Source: a virus
IMG/VR virus record: IMGVR_UViG_3300037584_000080
Span: 1-24,900 of that record
Length of the DNA stretch: 24,900 nucleotides
Reading direction: 5' to 3' (one strand)
Part shown: positions 16,387 to 22,376 of the stretch, in pieces
How the letters are laid out: the number at the start of each line of letters is the position of its first letter
Numbering within the stretch: the first letter of the stretch is position 1
Notes under the pieces: generated by a model
What the model saw: only the letters and a program-made list of their open reading frames with translations
Databases searched by the model: none
What the model was told of the DNA's origin: nothing
Position numbers and translations under genes: made by a program

Positions 16387-17921
16387 TAGAACGGCACCTC
16401 ACTATCTTTAACCTCGATACTTGGAACTTGAACCTCTGTATTGAACGCAGGCACCCACCACACCCGAAGCTGCTTTGATTCACCCTTAGTTGTAACAAAT
16501 CTTTTCTTACCATTTGCAGGAGAACCAGAGTTTATCTCTTTCAATCGCTCCTGAATCTGACCCCTGCTATATGTCTCGAACTTGTTGTTGCGAAGAAACT
16601 TCATCAGTGCCTCGATCTTGAAGTACGTCATGTTGTCTTCTTCATCAGTGAAGGGCTTGCCAAGTGTGATCTCTTCGGCTGACTGAGCCTGTACCCTGCC
16701 ATCACAAAACGACTCAAGCAGATCCATGAACTGGCCTTTGTATGTCAGTTCTTCCGGCACCTCGATCTCACTCATATCCTCCATCATCAACGACACAATG
16801 ATCTGCCACTCCGCCAGCTTCATCAGCGGCGGCATCTTGCGTATCTGTTCCATGCAGGCTTTCTGGAATCTCTGTGGTGTTTGCAGATCGTCCGTTGTCA
16901 TCTCGACACGTTGCCCAGCCACATCACAAAACCACACAGGTGGCTCCGACTTGACTACACATAGCCCCGATATCTCTACGTTCGATGCGTGACCACCAAT
17001 GCCATACTTCTTTGTCTTGCATAAGTTCTTGTTGCAAAAGCTCTTGAGCGGCTCCTGATCACACGGGAATCCATACTCTTTCTTTTCATGCTGGTTCTGT
17101 ATCGTCACAACCTCAGACGCTGGTAGCGGAGGTGTGCAATGCTTGTTGTTTATTTCCTCGAGTCGAGCTTTCCAGTTGTCTGGCTGCTCTTTCTTACAGC
17201 CCACGGCTGCTGCAAACATCACTGTGTTGCGTGTGCCTTCGGGAATCCCCTGCCCAAACATACAGTTCAGGCAGGGTGCCCACTCATCAAACTCATCGAT
17301 CTGTTTGCCAAAAGTCAAACCAACAAAAACTTCTGGCTCAACACTCCTCCTATCGACAAGCTCCAAGAATTCTTTTAACGTCGCTGGTTCGCCATCTTCC
17401 TTAATAGCGTAGCGGAGCGTCTGTTTCGCATCAAAGTACGGAAGGTTAATAAAGTTCCCCACATCACCACGCTCGACAATAACCTGCTCCTGCTTTGGAA
17501 ATATCTCACAGCCACCATATCCAAGATACGATGCAATCTCTGACGCTTTGTCACGAAACTCTCCTGCGCTTATGTAACCTTTGAAGAAGAAAAATATATG
17601 TGCCCCACCAGACTTGGATCGACATACGACTGCCGGAACCTCCATCTTCTGTATCTTCTTATCAAGTGCCGCTAAGTCGAGCGGATACTGATCGATGTCT
17701 AACGCACCGAACCTGCACCTGTTATCTTCATTGATGGGTATGGAACCCACGCCAAGACCACCCTTTAGATGATCGGCAATGAGTTCCACTGTAAGTGGTT
17801 TGCGAACGATGATAGACTTGGCCTTTTGTTTGCCAGCCCTTCGCTCTTCTGATATTTGTGTCTGTCCATGTGCCGCACTAAATCCCTCAAACGCAGCCAT
17901 GAACCTTTGTAGGTAGCTCAT
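16386..17921 (-). CDS. Archaeo-eukaryotic (AEP/TOTE-type) primase
   Basis: 511 residues. Probably makes primers for phage DNA synthesis. The AEP catalytic core lies in residues about 35-170: FGALDIDQYP with the metal-binding pair Asp75/Asp77, RSKSGGAHIFFFF (101-113, His108), CEIFPKQ (138-144) and GNFINLPYF (155-163). A second domain (about 213-310) begins WAPCLNC and has Cys217, Cys220, Cys287, Cys296 and Cys301, like the cysteine-bearing domain that follows AEP cores in phages and mobile elements; a metal or Fe-S site is possible. The C-terminal part (about 340-490) is unassigned. The last residues are KDSEVPF, strikingly like the SSB C-terminal peptide. AAGGGG lies about 7 bp upstream of the ATG, behind a structured leader. 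Confidence 0.88.
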   Translation of the reverse strand: MSYLQRFMAAFEGFSAAHGQTQISEERRAGKQKAKSIIVRKPLTVELIADHLKGGLGVGSIPINEDNRCRFGALDIDQYPLDLAALDKKIQKMEVPAVVCRSKSGGAHIFFFFKGYISAGEFRDKASEIASYLGYGGCEIFPKQEQVIVERGDVGNFINLPYFDAKQTLRYAIKEDGEPATLKEFLELVDRRSVEPEVFVGLTFGKQIDEFDEWAPCLNCMFGQGIPEGTRNTVMFAAAVGCKKEQPDNWKARLEEINNKHCTPPLPASEVVTIQNQHEKKEYGFPCDQEPLKSFCNKNLCKTKKYGIGGHASNVEISGLCVVKSEPPVWFCDVAGQRVEMTTDDLQTPQRFQKACMEQIRKMPPLMKLAEWQIIVSLMMEDMSEIEVPEELTYKGQFMDLLESFCDGRVQAQSAEEITLGKPFTDEEDNMTYFKIEALMKFLRNNKFETYSRGQIQERLKEINSGSPANGKKRFVTTKGESKQLRVWWVPAFNTEVQVPSIEVKDSEVPF

Positions 17922-17939
17922 GGGTATCCCCTTGTTGGT

Positions 17940-17985
17940 TTGGGGTGCCGTTAGTTAATACCTAGACGACACCCCAAGAGGTATT
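17940..17985 (-). promoter_or_regulatory. Interleaved inverted repeats ahead of the primase (possible pseudoknot)
   Basis: In the 63-bp gap between the SSB-like stop and the primase start, two perfect inverted repeats interleave: 17979-17985 with 17957-17963 (7 bp, AATACCT/AGGTATT on minus) and 17970-17977 with 17940-17947 (8 bp, TTGGGGTG/CACCCCAA on minus). The a-b-a'-b' order is that of an H-type pseudoknot or of two competing hairpins. The primase ribosome site AAGGGG lies just downstream and could pair with the CCCC of b', so folding could control primase translation. No T run follows, so simple termination is unlikely. Confidence 0.5.
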
Positions 17986-18767
17986 TAAAACGGCACGTCT
18001 GAGTCTTCTTGTTTTTCTTTCTCCTCACCAGTTCCAGTTTTAATCTCACCAGCCCTGAACGAATTGTACAGATCACGAGCCTCGATAATCGCTTCAGGTG
18101 GTACGCTATCCATCTCTTCCTGCGCTACTGCGTAGTTGAACCACGAACCTTTGTCGTTGCTCTCCTGCACAGTGGTTAGCTTCCACGGCACAGCCCACAT
18201 CGGTGGGTTAAACATACCCTTGCTTGGATGCGCGATCTTCAGACCAGCCCGACGAGTATTCCATTGCTTGGCAATCTTCATCTGGGTCTTCTTCATATCG
18301 CAGATCATCTGAGTAGTTGCACCATTTTCATCGACACCCAACACCAAAAACTGAGCAGAGCGGACAAGCTCGTTACCGCTTGGTAACATCTCAATAGAAC
18401 CATTACGCTCAGTCTTACGGATATCTGGATCATCGGCACTCAACTCACCCATGAATCCACCTTGGTTCTCCCGGAGTGCGAACTCCAGAAACTTGGTAGT
18501 ATATGCACACATCAGTACAGTCAGACCAGTATCGGCCTCCCAGAACTGACCAGTTACAGTATTGAAGATATCACCTGCCGAAGCACCCTTAATAAACTTT
18601 GAGTCAGTCTTCAGCAGTTGCGGTGACAGAGGCTGTAAGATCCGCAAGAACGGAATCTGCATATCATCTGCACCAATAGTCTCCATACCCTGACCTTGAC
18701 TATCAAACAGGTCATCCATTAGATTTGCCACCGCAGTGGTCTTTGCATTTGCTACTTCTGTTGCCAT
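17985..18767 (-). CDS. Putative ssDNA-binding protein with SSB-type tail
   Basis: 260 residues; ATG with GGAG about 8 bp upstream. The main domain (about 30-215) is beta-rich and carries MQIPFLRILQPLSPQLLK, GDIFNTVTGQFWE, LTVLMCAYTTKFLEF and WAVPWKLTTV. I associate this layout with phage proteins annotated as ssDNA-binding, although no OB-fold motif can be proven by eye. Residues about 245-260 are acidic and end in EDSDVPF, almost identical to the bacterial SSB C-terminal tip that recruits replication and repair enzymes. It lies directly upstream of the primase, which ends in a near-identical peptide. Upstream is a coiled-coil gene 4 bp away. The SSB role is probable rather than proven; a recombination mediator is the main alternative. 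Confidence 0.72.
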   Translation of the reverse strand: MATEVANAKTTAVANLMDDLFDSQGQGMETIGADDMQIPFLRILQPLSPQLLKTDSKFIKGASAGDIFNTVTGQFWEADTGLTVLMCAYTTKFLEFALRENQGGFMGELSADDPDIRKTERNGSIEMLPSGNELVRSAQFLVLGVDENGATTQMICDMKKTQMKIAKQWNTRRAGLKIAHPSKGMFNPPMWAVPWKLTTVQESNDKGSWFNYAVAQEEMDSVPPEAIIEARDLYNSFRAGEIKTGTGEEKEKQEDSDVPF

Positions 18768-18771
18768 GATC

Positions 18772-19335
18772 TTAGCTCCTCGATATCTTGGCTTCTGTTC
18801 CTACGAAAACTCCGAACGTGTCGAAGTCGATCTCCTGACCCTTCTCAATACGCTCCTTCACCCATGCTTTTAGTTTCATGGGATGGACATGCGTCTTCTG
18901 GGCTGGGTCTAGTCCCTTGCTTTTAAGATCCTCAACGACGGCTCCTGCCACATTATCCTGACCTGCATTAAACGATACAGTCACATCATTCTTGATAATG
19001 TCACCCTCACCGATAGAACGTATCCAAGCGAAAGCCTCATCGCGTTTCTCCTCACTTATACGAGCGTGGACAAACTGACGTAAAGTAACCTTGTTACCAT
19101 CAACTGTAATACCATCCATACCCATCTCCTGCATAAGAGATGGTATGTCTTCTTCGTTTACTTTCTTTTTACGGAACTTCAGATCTTTAAGATGCTGCTC
19201 TGTTGCTGCAATATCTTCATCGATCTTCATAGACTGACGGATAAGAGTAGACAGCGCACTGCCCTTCTCTCCATCTACTTTGTCGAACTTTTGGGCATCG
19301 ACCTCCTCATCAATCAGCGAGAATATATCGCTCAT
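18772..19335 (-). CDS. Coiled-coil replication-operon protein of unknown function (187 aa)
   Basis: 187 residues; ATG with AAGGAG about 8 bp upstream. The N-terminus (MSDIFSLIDEEVDAQ) leads to a charged helical stretch (about 27-70) with heptad-like spacing (IDEDIAATEQHLKDLKFRKKK), likely a coiled coil. The second half is mixed alpha/beta, with FAWIRSIGEGDIIKNDVTVSF and a basic KTHVHPMKLKAWVKERIEKG segment. This family recurs in phage replication clusters next to putative ssDNA-binding proteins, but I cannot name a function. It is separated by only 4 bp from the SSB-like gene, so the two are probably co-translated; a partner or accessory role is inferred. Confidence 0.72.
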   Translation of the reverse strand: MSDIFSLIDEEVDAQKFDKVDGEKGSALSTLIRQSMKIDEDIAATEQHLKDLKFRKKKVNEEDIPSLMQEMGMDGITVDGNKVTLRQFVHARISEEKRDEAFAWIRSIGEGDIIKNDVTVSFNAGQDNVAGAVVEDLKSKGLDPAQKTHVHPMKLKAWVKERIEKGQEIDFDTFGVFVGTEAKISRS

Positions 19336-19406
19336 CTTCCTTCTCCTTCGTTAAAGTTTTACCCCTTCGGGTTGAATGCAGACGTTATCGCCTGCAACCT
19401 GCTTGG

Positions 19407-19559
19407 TCAAGCAGATTTCTTAGTCAGCTTATCAGCCTCCTTTTCAACTATCCAAGTGATCTGCATCGGCACACTCCTGTGCTCCTTCTCTGCAAGATCC
19501 TGTAATATTTTGTATGTATCGACGGGCACTGCCACCGATTTGAACTTCTTTGTATCCAC
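19407..19559 (-). CDS. Ribbon-helix-helix (CopG/Arc-like) regulator (50 aa)
   Basis: 50 residues with a GTG start at 19559, chosen because GAGGAG lies 6 bp upstream. An upstream in-frame ATG (19610) would add a Cys/Arg-containing stretch unlike this family. The sequence KKFKSVAVPVDTYKILQDLAEKEHRSVPMQITWIVEKEADKL fits the ribbon-helix-helix pattern: a short beta strand (KSVAVPV), a helix, a turn with Ser-Val-Pro, then a second helix. Such dimers bind operators through the strand pair. It is encoded between the SNF2 helicase and the primase/SSB genes, with a possible promoter and untranslated gaps on both sides (75 and 71 bp), so it probably regulates this part of the block. Target unknown. Confidence 0.75.
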   Translation of the reverse strand: MDTKKFKSVAVPVDTYKILQDLAEKEHRSVPMQITWIVEKEADKLTKKSA

Positions 19560-19593
19560 AGTACGCTCCTCTTGATTAAGATACTTTGCACAA

Positions 19594-19621
19594 CTTATCC
19601 TATGTATCATCCGATAGTCAA
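19594..19621 (-). promoter_or_regulatory. Possible promoter upstream of the RHH regulator
   Basis: On the minus strand TTGACT (19616-19621; 5 of 6 matches to TTGACA) is followed after 16 bp by GATAAG (19594-19599; 4 of 6 matches to TATAAT). It lies in the 75-bp AT-rich gap after the SNF2 helicase stop, one of the few gaps in the minus block, and would start transcription about 25-30 bp before the GTG of the regulator. The -10 match is weak, so this is tentative. Confidence 0.35.
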
Positions 19622-19634
19622 ATAATAATTAGGA

Positions 19635-21086
19635 TTACTCTTTACGAGGCGATAGCTCGAGCCATTGCCTTGCTTCTTCCCCCAGTGTCTTTGCTGACAG
19701 ATCGATCTTAGCCCGAAGACTCTTAACGATATGCTCATCGACTGTGCCCTTCGAGACAAGATCAACATAGGTCACTGTATTCTTCTGACCGATACGATGA
19801 CATCGATCCTCTGACTGCACCCGTGTCTCCAGATTGAAGTCATTGGCGTAGTAAATCACATTGGTTGCTGCGGTCAGCGTCAGACCATAGCCTGCGGTCT
19901 GAGGGTTAGCCACGAAGAATCTCGCATCTCCGAACTGGAAACTCTTGATTGCTTTCTGCCTGTCCTCGTCCGATGTATCCCCGAAGTAGTTGACTGTCGA
20001 GTCCGAACCATAGGCTTTCTTCAGTGCGGCCTCGATGTTTCGTATGTCATACCTGAACCTCGACCAGATGATTACTTTGCCGGACATCTCCTCGACTGTC
20101 TCCAGCACCGCATCGACACGCCTGCTCTTGAACTCCACAAGCTCTTTGTCATCGGTCATAATGTGACCGCACAATACCTGTTGGAGTCTGAGTAACTGAG
20201 TCATGGCCGCAGGTGCAGACACCAGCCCACCATCCTCGAGCAATGCAATAGCTGCATTCTTCAGTGACATATAGTGCTTGATCTGCTCGTCAGTCAGACT
20301 CACATGCCGGACTGTGTATATCTTTTCTGGCAGATCGAGAGCATCTTCTTTGGTAACTCGATATGAGAACTTGTCCAGCTTGGTAGAAAGCTCGTCAAGA
20401 TTTCTGTATCCCACGACTTGCTGAAAACTGTGACCGCCCATCCGTTGAGTTCTCGTAATTGCGTATCGTCCCTGAAAGGAATAGAACGACTCGAAACCAA
20501 GCAGGACTTTGTCCATGAATCCACACTGTGCGTATAGATCCATCGGCGATTTAGTAACGGGCGACCCTGTAAGTATACGCCGAAACGATGCTGCTTTACC
20601 AAGTGCAACCAGAGCCTTAGTCCTCTTGGCTTTCGGGTTCTTAATAGTTGTTGACTCATCAACCGCAAGTAGGAAAGTCGATCCACGAACAAACTTCTCC
20701 ACGAACGCTCTGACCTTTGGCGTTGCAAATCCCTCCACGTTGACCAGTAAGATGCGGAGCTTACCACACTCTTCAATGCCTGATAGTAGGTGTTCTTTCT
20801 GACCCTTGTTCGGGTTCGGATTCCAAACATAAACCTCGTGTTTAATATCGTCCCGGAGGTGTGCCGGGATCTCTGATATCTGCCAGTTGCGGTACACGCC
20901 CTTGGGTGCAACGATGATTGCAGTGTCGATCTTTTTGTTTTCGTACAGCCATGCCATGTTGTCGATAAGAACTTTTGATTTACCACAACCCATCTCCATG
21001 AAGTAGCCATAGTTTATCTTATCGTATGAACGCTCGAGCGCAATGCGCTGATGCTCATATGGCTTGGTTTTATATTTGAATTTCAT
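19635..21086 (-). CDS. SNF2-like superfamily 2 helicase/translocase
   Basis: 483 residues. ATP-dependent DNA translocase of the SNF2 group, common in phage replication/recombination modules. Motifs: Q-like YEHQ (10-13), Walker A MGCGKS (32-37), motif Ia APKGVYRNW (60-68), motif II DEST (143-146, in VDESTTIKNPKAKRTK), motif III TGSP (173-176), motif IV IIWSRF (339-344), motif V NPQTAGYGLTLT (394-405) and motif VI QSEDRCHRIGQ (424-434). The DEST box replaces DEAH/DEGH, a variant I know from phage members. No nuclease or HNH domain is fused. AAGGGGCAGTT precedes the ATG. It is probably involved in replication fork remodelling or recombination; the exact substrate is unknown. Confidence 0.93.
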   Translation of the reverse strand: MKFKYKTKPYEHQRIALERSYDKINYGYFMEMGCGKSKVLIDNMAWLYENKKIDTAIIVAPKGVYRNWQISEIPAHLRDDIKHEVYVWNPNPNKGQKEHLLSGIEECGKLRILLVNVEGFATPKVRAFVEKFVRGSTFLLAVDESTTIKNPKAKRTKALVALGKAASFRRILTGSPVTKSPMDLYAQCGFMDKVLLGFESFYSFQGRYAITRTQRMGGHSFQQVVGYRNLDELSTKLDKFSYRVTKEDALDLPEKIYTVRHVSLTDEQIKHYMSLKNAAIALLEDGGLVSAPAAMTQLLRLQQVLCGHIMTDDKELVEFKSRRVDAVLETVEEMSGKVIIWSRFRYDIRNIEAALKKAYGSDSTVNYFGDTSDEDRQKAIKSFQFGDARFFVANPQTAGYGLTLTAATNVIYYANDFNLETRVQSEDRCHRIGQKNTVTYVDLVSKGTVDEHIVKSLRAKIDLSAKTLGEEARQWLELSPRKE

Positions 21087-21098
21087 AACTGCCCCTTG

Positions 21099-21341
21099 TT
21101 AGTCCTCGAAATCTCCAGACATTAACGAATGCTTTGCCGCCTCCAAGTGCCAGATGATCTCAGCTACGTCCTCTATCGTAGTCATCATCTTGATACTGCC
21201 ATCTGCCGCCGTGCCCACAATAATTGCACTATCCATCATCTTTGCGGCTATGCCACACACCGCAGGCACTGAGGCCATTGGCACTTTGCTTACCTTCTGC
21301 TTTGGCTTCAGGTAAACCACATTGTCAGCATCATCCGTCAT
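21099..21341 (-). CDS. Hypothetical protein (80 aa) of the replication block
   Basis: 80 residues from ATG 21341, selected because GAGGA lies about 8 bp upstream and this start overlaps the previous stop by 11 bp, the same spacing as other junctions here. A longer in-frame start at 21422 would bury it in the upstream gene. The N-terminus is hydrophilic (MTDDADNVVYLKPKQKV), then a hydrophobic alpha/beta stretch (ASVPAVCGIAAKMMDSAIIVGTAAD), then an acidic helix (IEDVAEIIWHLEAAKHSLM). There is no membrane segment of convincing length and no recognised family. It sits just upstream of the SNF2 helicase gene (12-bp gap), so coexpression is likely. Confidence 0.65.
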   Translation of the reverse strand: MTDDADNVVYLKPKQKVSKVPMASVPAVCGIAAKMMDSAIIVGTAADGSIKMMTTIEDVAEIIWHLEAAKHSLMSGDFED

Positions 21342-21504
21342 CCAACTTTCCTCGTAGCTCTTTGGCTTTGTTACGCATTTCCATATAGACCTCGAGTCTG
21401 CCTCGAGTCTTCTCCGCCTCACGATATAAGCCTGAGTCCATGAGTAGTGTCAACTCATCGTCAAGAATGCGGATGATTCTGTCCATCGACTTTGTGTCAC
21501 TCAT
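21331..21504 (-). CDS. Small helical protein (57 aa)
   Basis: Read directly from the minus strand: 57 residues, MSDTKSMDRIIRILDDELTL to RNKAKELRGKLDDG. The ATG overlaps the stop of the 165-aa gene (ATGA), and its own stop lies 11 bp inside the next gene, so it fills what would otherwise be the only uncovered stretch in this part of the operon. It is highly charged and almost entirely helical (LLMDSGLYREAEKTRGRLEV), possibly a coiled coil. No family recognised. Support is from junction geometry and composition. Confidence 0.65.
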   Translation of the reverse strand: MSDTKSMDRIIRILDDELTLLMDSGLYREAEKTRGRLEVYMEMRNKAKELRGKLDDG

Positions 21505-21998
21505 GCTACGTCAGCCTCTTTGTCATCACGCAGCATACGAACCATCTCTTCGATGTAAGCCACGTCCAGACCTATGTTCTCAGTGCAGCCACGGAAGCGG
21601 TTGAGCCATGCCGCCAGCGACACACCTGCCTGCCTCCGCAACTCAGCCTGAGACTCTTCGTTTTCTGGATCGAACGGCTCGTAGCCGCCACCCTCTTTGC
21701 GCTTGGCTACAGGCGAGATGTACGCAGGGTATTCAATCGTCAACACCTTGTCGCTCTGCTTGATATCTGTCTGTTCGACCACGATCCTAAGACCGCTTGC
21801 CATGCGCCGTGCCATGTCGATACGCCACTGCCTAGCCGCCGTTGCATCATCGATGCCATAGAAGGCATCATACATTTCATGCTCCGGTTGACCAGACAGC
21901 CAGTCAACGAACTCATCCGCTTTGAACATGTTAAATCCTGTTACCTGTAGGTACTCATCGATGATTCTTTGTTTAGTCTTCCTTGCAAAATTACTCAT
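21501..21998 (-). CDS. Conserved phage protein of unknown function (165 aa)
   Basis: 165 residues; ATG with AAGGAG about 8 bp upstream. Landmarks are IIDEYLQVTGFNMFKADEFV, PEHEMYDAFYGIDDATAARQ and RIDMARRMASGLRI, which I recognise as a conserved but unassigned phage family. The first 70 residues look helical, possibly a winged-helix-like DNA-binding unit (inference). Residues about 70-115 are mixed (KVLTIEYPAYISPVAKRKEG), and the C-terminus is helical and acidic. It is the first gene after the period-5 tract, so its mRNA leader would carry that G-rich repeat. No catalytic motif seen. Confidence 0.75.
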   Translation of the reverse strand: MSNFARKTKQRIIDEYLQVTGFNMFKADEFVDWLSGQPEHEMYDAFYGIDDATAARQWRIDMARRMASGLRIVVEQTDIKQSDKVLTIEYPAYISPVAKRKEGGGYEPFDPENEESQAELRRQAGVSLAAWLNRFRGCTENIGLDVAYIEEMVRMLRDDKEADVA

Positions 21999-22027
21999 TA
22001 CTTTCTCCTTGTTAAAAATTTACTTGA

Positions 22028-22319
22028 CCGCCTTGCCGCTCCGCGCCTTACCAAGCCACGTCAAGCCATGCCCCAACCGCCTGACCTCGCCCCAACTTAC
22101 CTTGCCCCAACGCACCTGTCCTGACCACAACCGCCTTGCCAAGCCTCACCGCATCACGCCATACAAAAACAGACCCAACCCTGCCAAAACCGCCATCCCT
22201 GACCCGAACCGACCATACCCGAACCTACCATAACCCAACCGCCGTAACCCGCCGCGCCTCGCCATTCCGAAACTTACCTCGCCACACCATATCTCACCGC
22301 ACCATAACCGCCACAACCC
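22028..22319. repeat. Degenerate 5-bp periodic C/G tract (non-coding)
   Basis: About 290 bp between two minus-strand genes. On plus, CC dinucleotides recur every 5 bases with three variable bases between (GG-N3 on minus, the transcribed sense). In phase blocks at 22031-22071, 22080-22125, 22134-22184, 22193-22218 and 22242-22317, 40 of 52 five-base slots are CC and the other 12 hold one C. The phase shifts by minus one base at each block boundary. No repeat unit is copied verbatim. Frames here are open only because of this composition; they lack ribosome sites and family-like sequence. The GG-N3 spacing on the G-rich strand allows two-layer G-quadruplexes. Function unknown. Confidence 0.85.
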
Positions 22320-22335
22320 ACGACAGGGATATGCT

Positions 22336-22362
22336 GCAACGCACACGCTCGATGTGCGTTGC
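22336..22362 (-). promoter_or_regulatory. Perfect 10-bp inverted repeat, hairpin
   Basis: GCAACGCACA (22336-22345) and TGTGCGTTGC (22353-22362) are perfectly complementary around a 7-base loop. In minus-strand RNA the hairpin starts 14 bases after the stop of the RAMP-like gene and ends 17 bases before the period-5 tract. No T run follows on either strand, so it is not a standard intrinsic terminator. A protein operator, an mRNA 3'-end protector, or a boundary element of the tract are possible. Confidence 0.7.
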
Positions 22363-22376
22363 CCCATGTCTAATAA

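Noticed and set aside
19350-19372. Small ACCC-GAAG-GGGT hairpin in the leader of the 187-aa gene
   Set aside because: Only 4 bp of stem with a 4-base loop; too weak to call a regulatory structure.
20300-21010. Second minus-strand frame (236 codons) inside the SNF2 helicase gene
   Set aside because: Trp/Arg/Ser-rich out-of-frame translation; the helicase frame carries all motifs.
16386-21086. A complete TOTE conflict system
   Set aside because: The AEP primase and SF2 helicase are separate genes, no endonuclease domain is fused or adjacent, and the context is a normal phage replication block.
22336-22362. Intrinsic terminator after the RAMP-like gene
   Set aside because: The stem is perfect but there is no T run on either strand.
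22146-22367. Minus-strand frame (73 codons) with GYGRFGYGRFG-type sequence
   Set aside because: The protein periodicity of 5 residues is a direct by-product of the 5-base DNA rhythm; no ribosome site and no family-like sequence.
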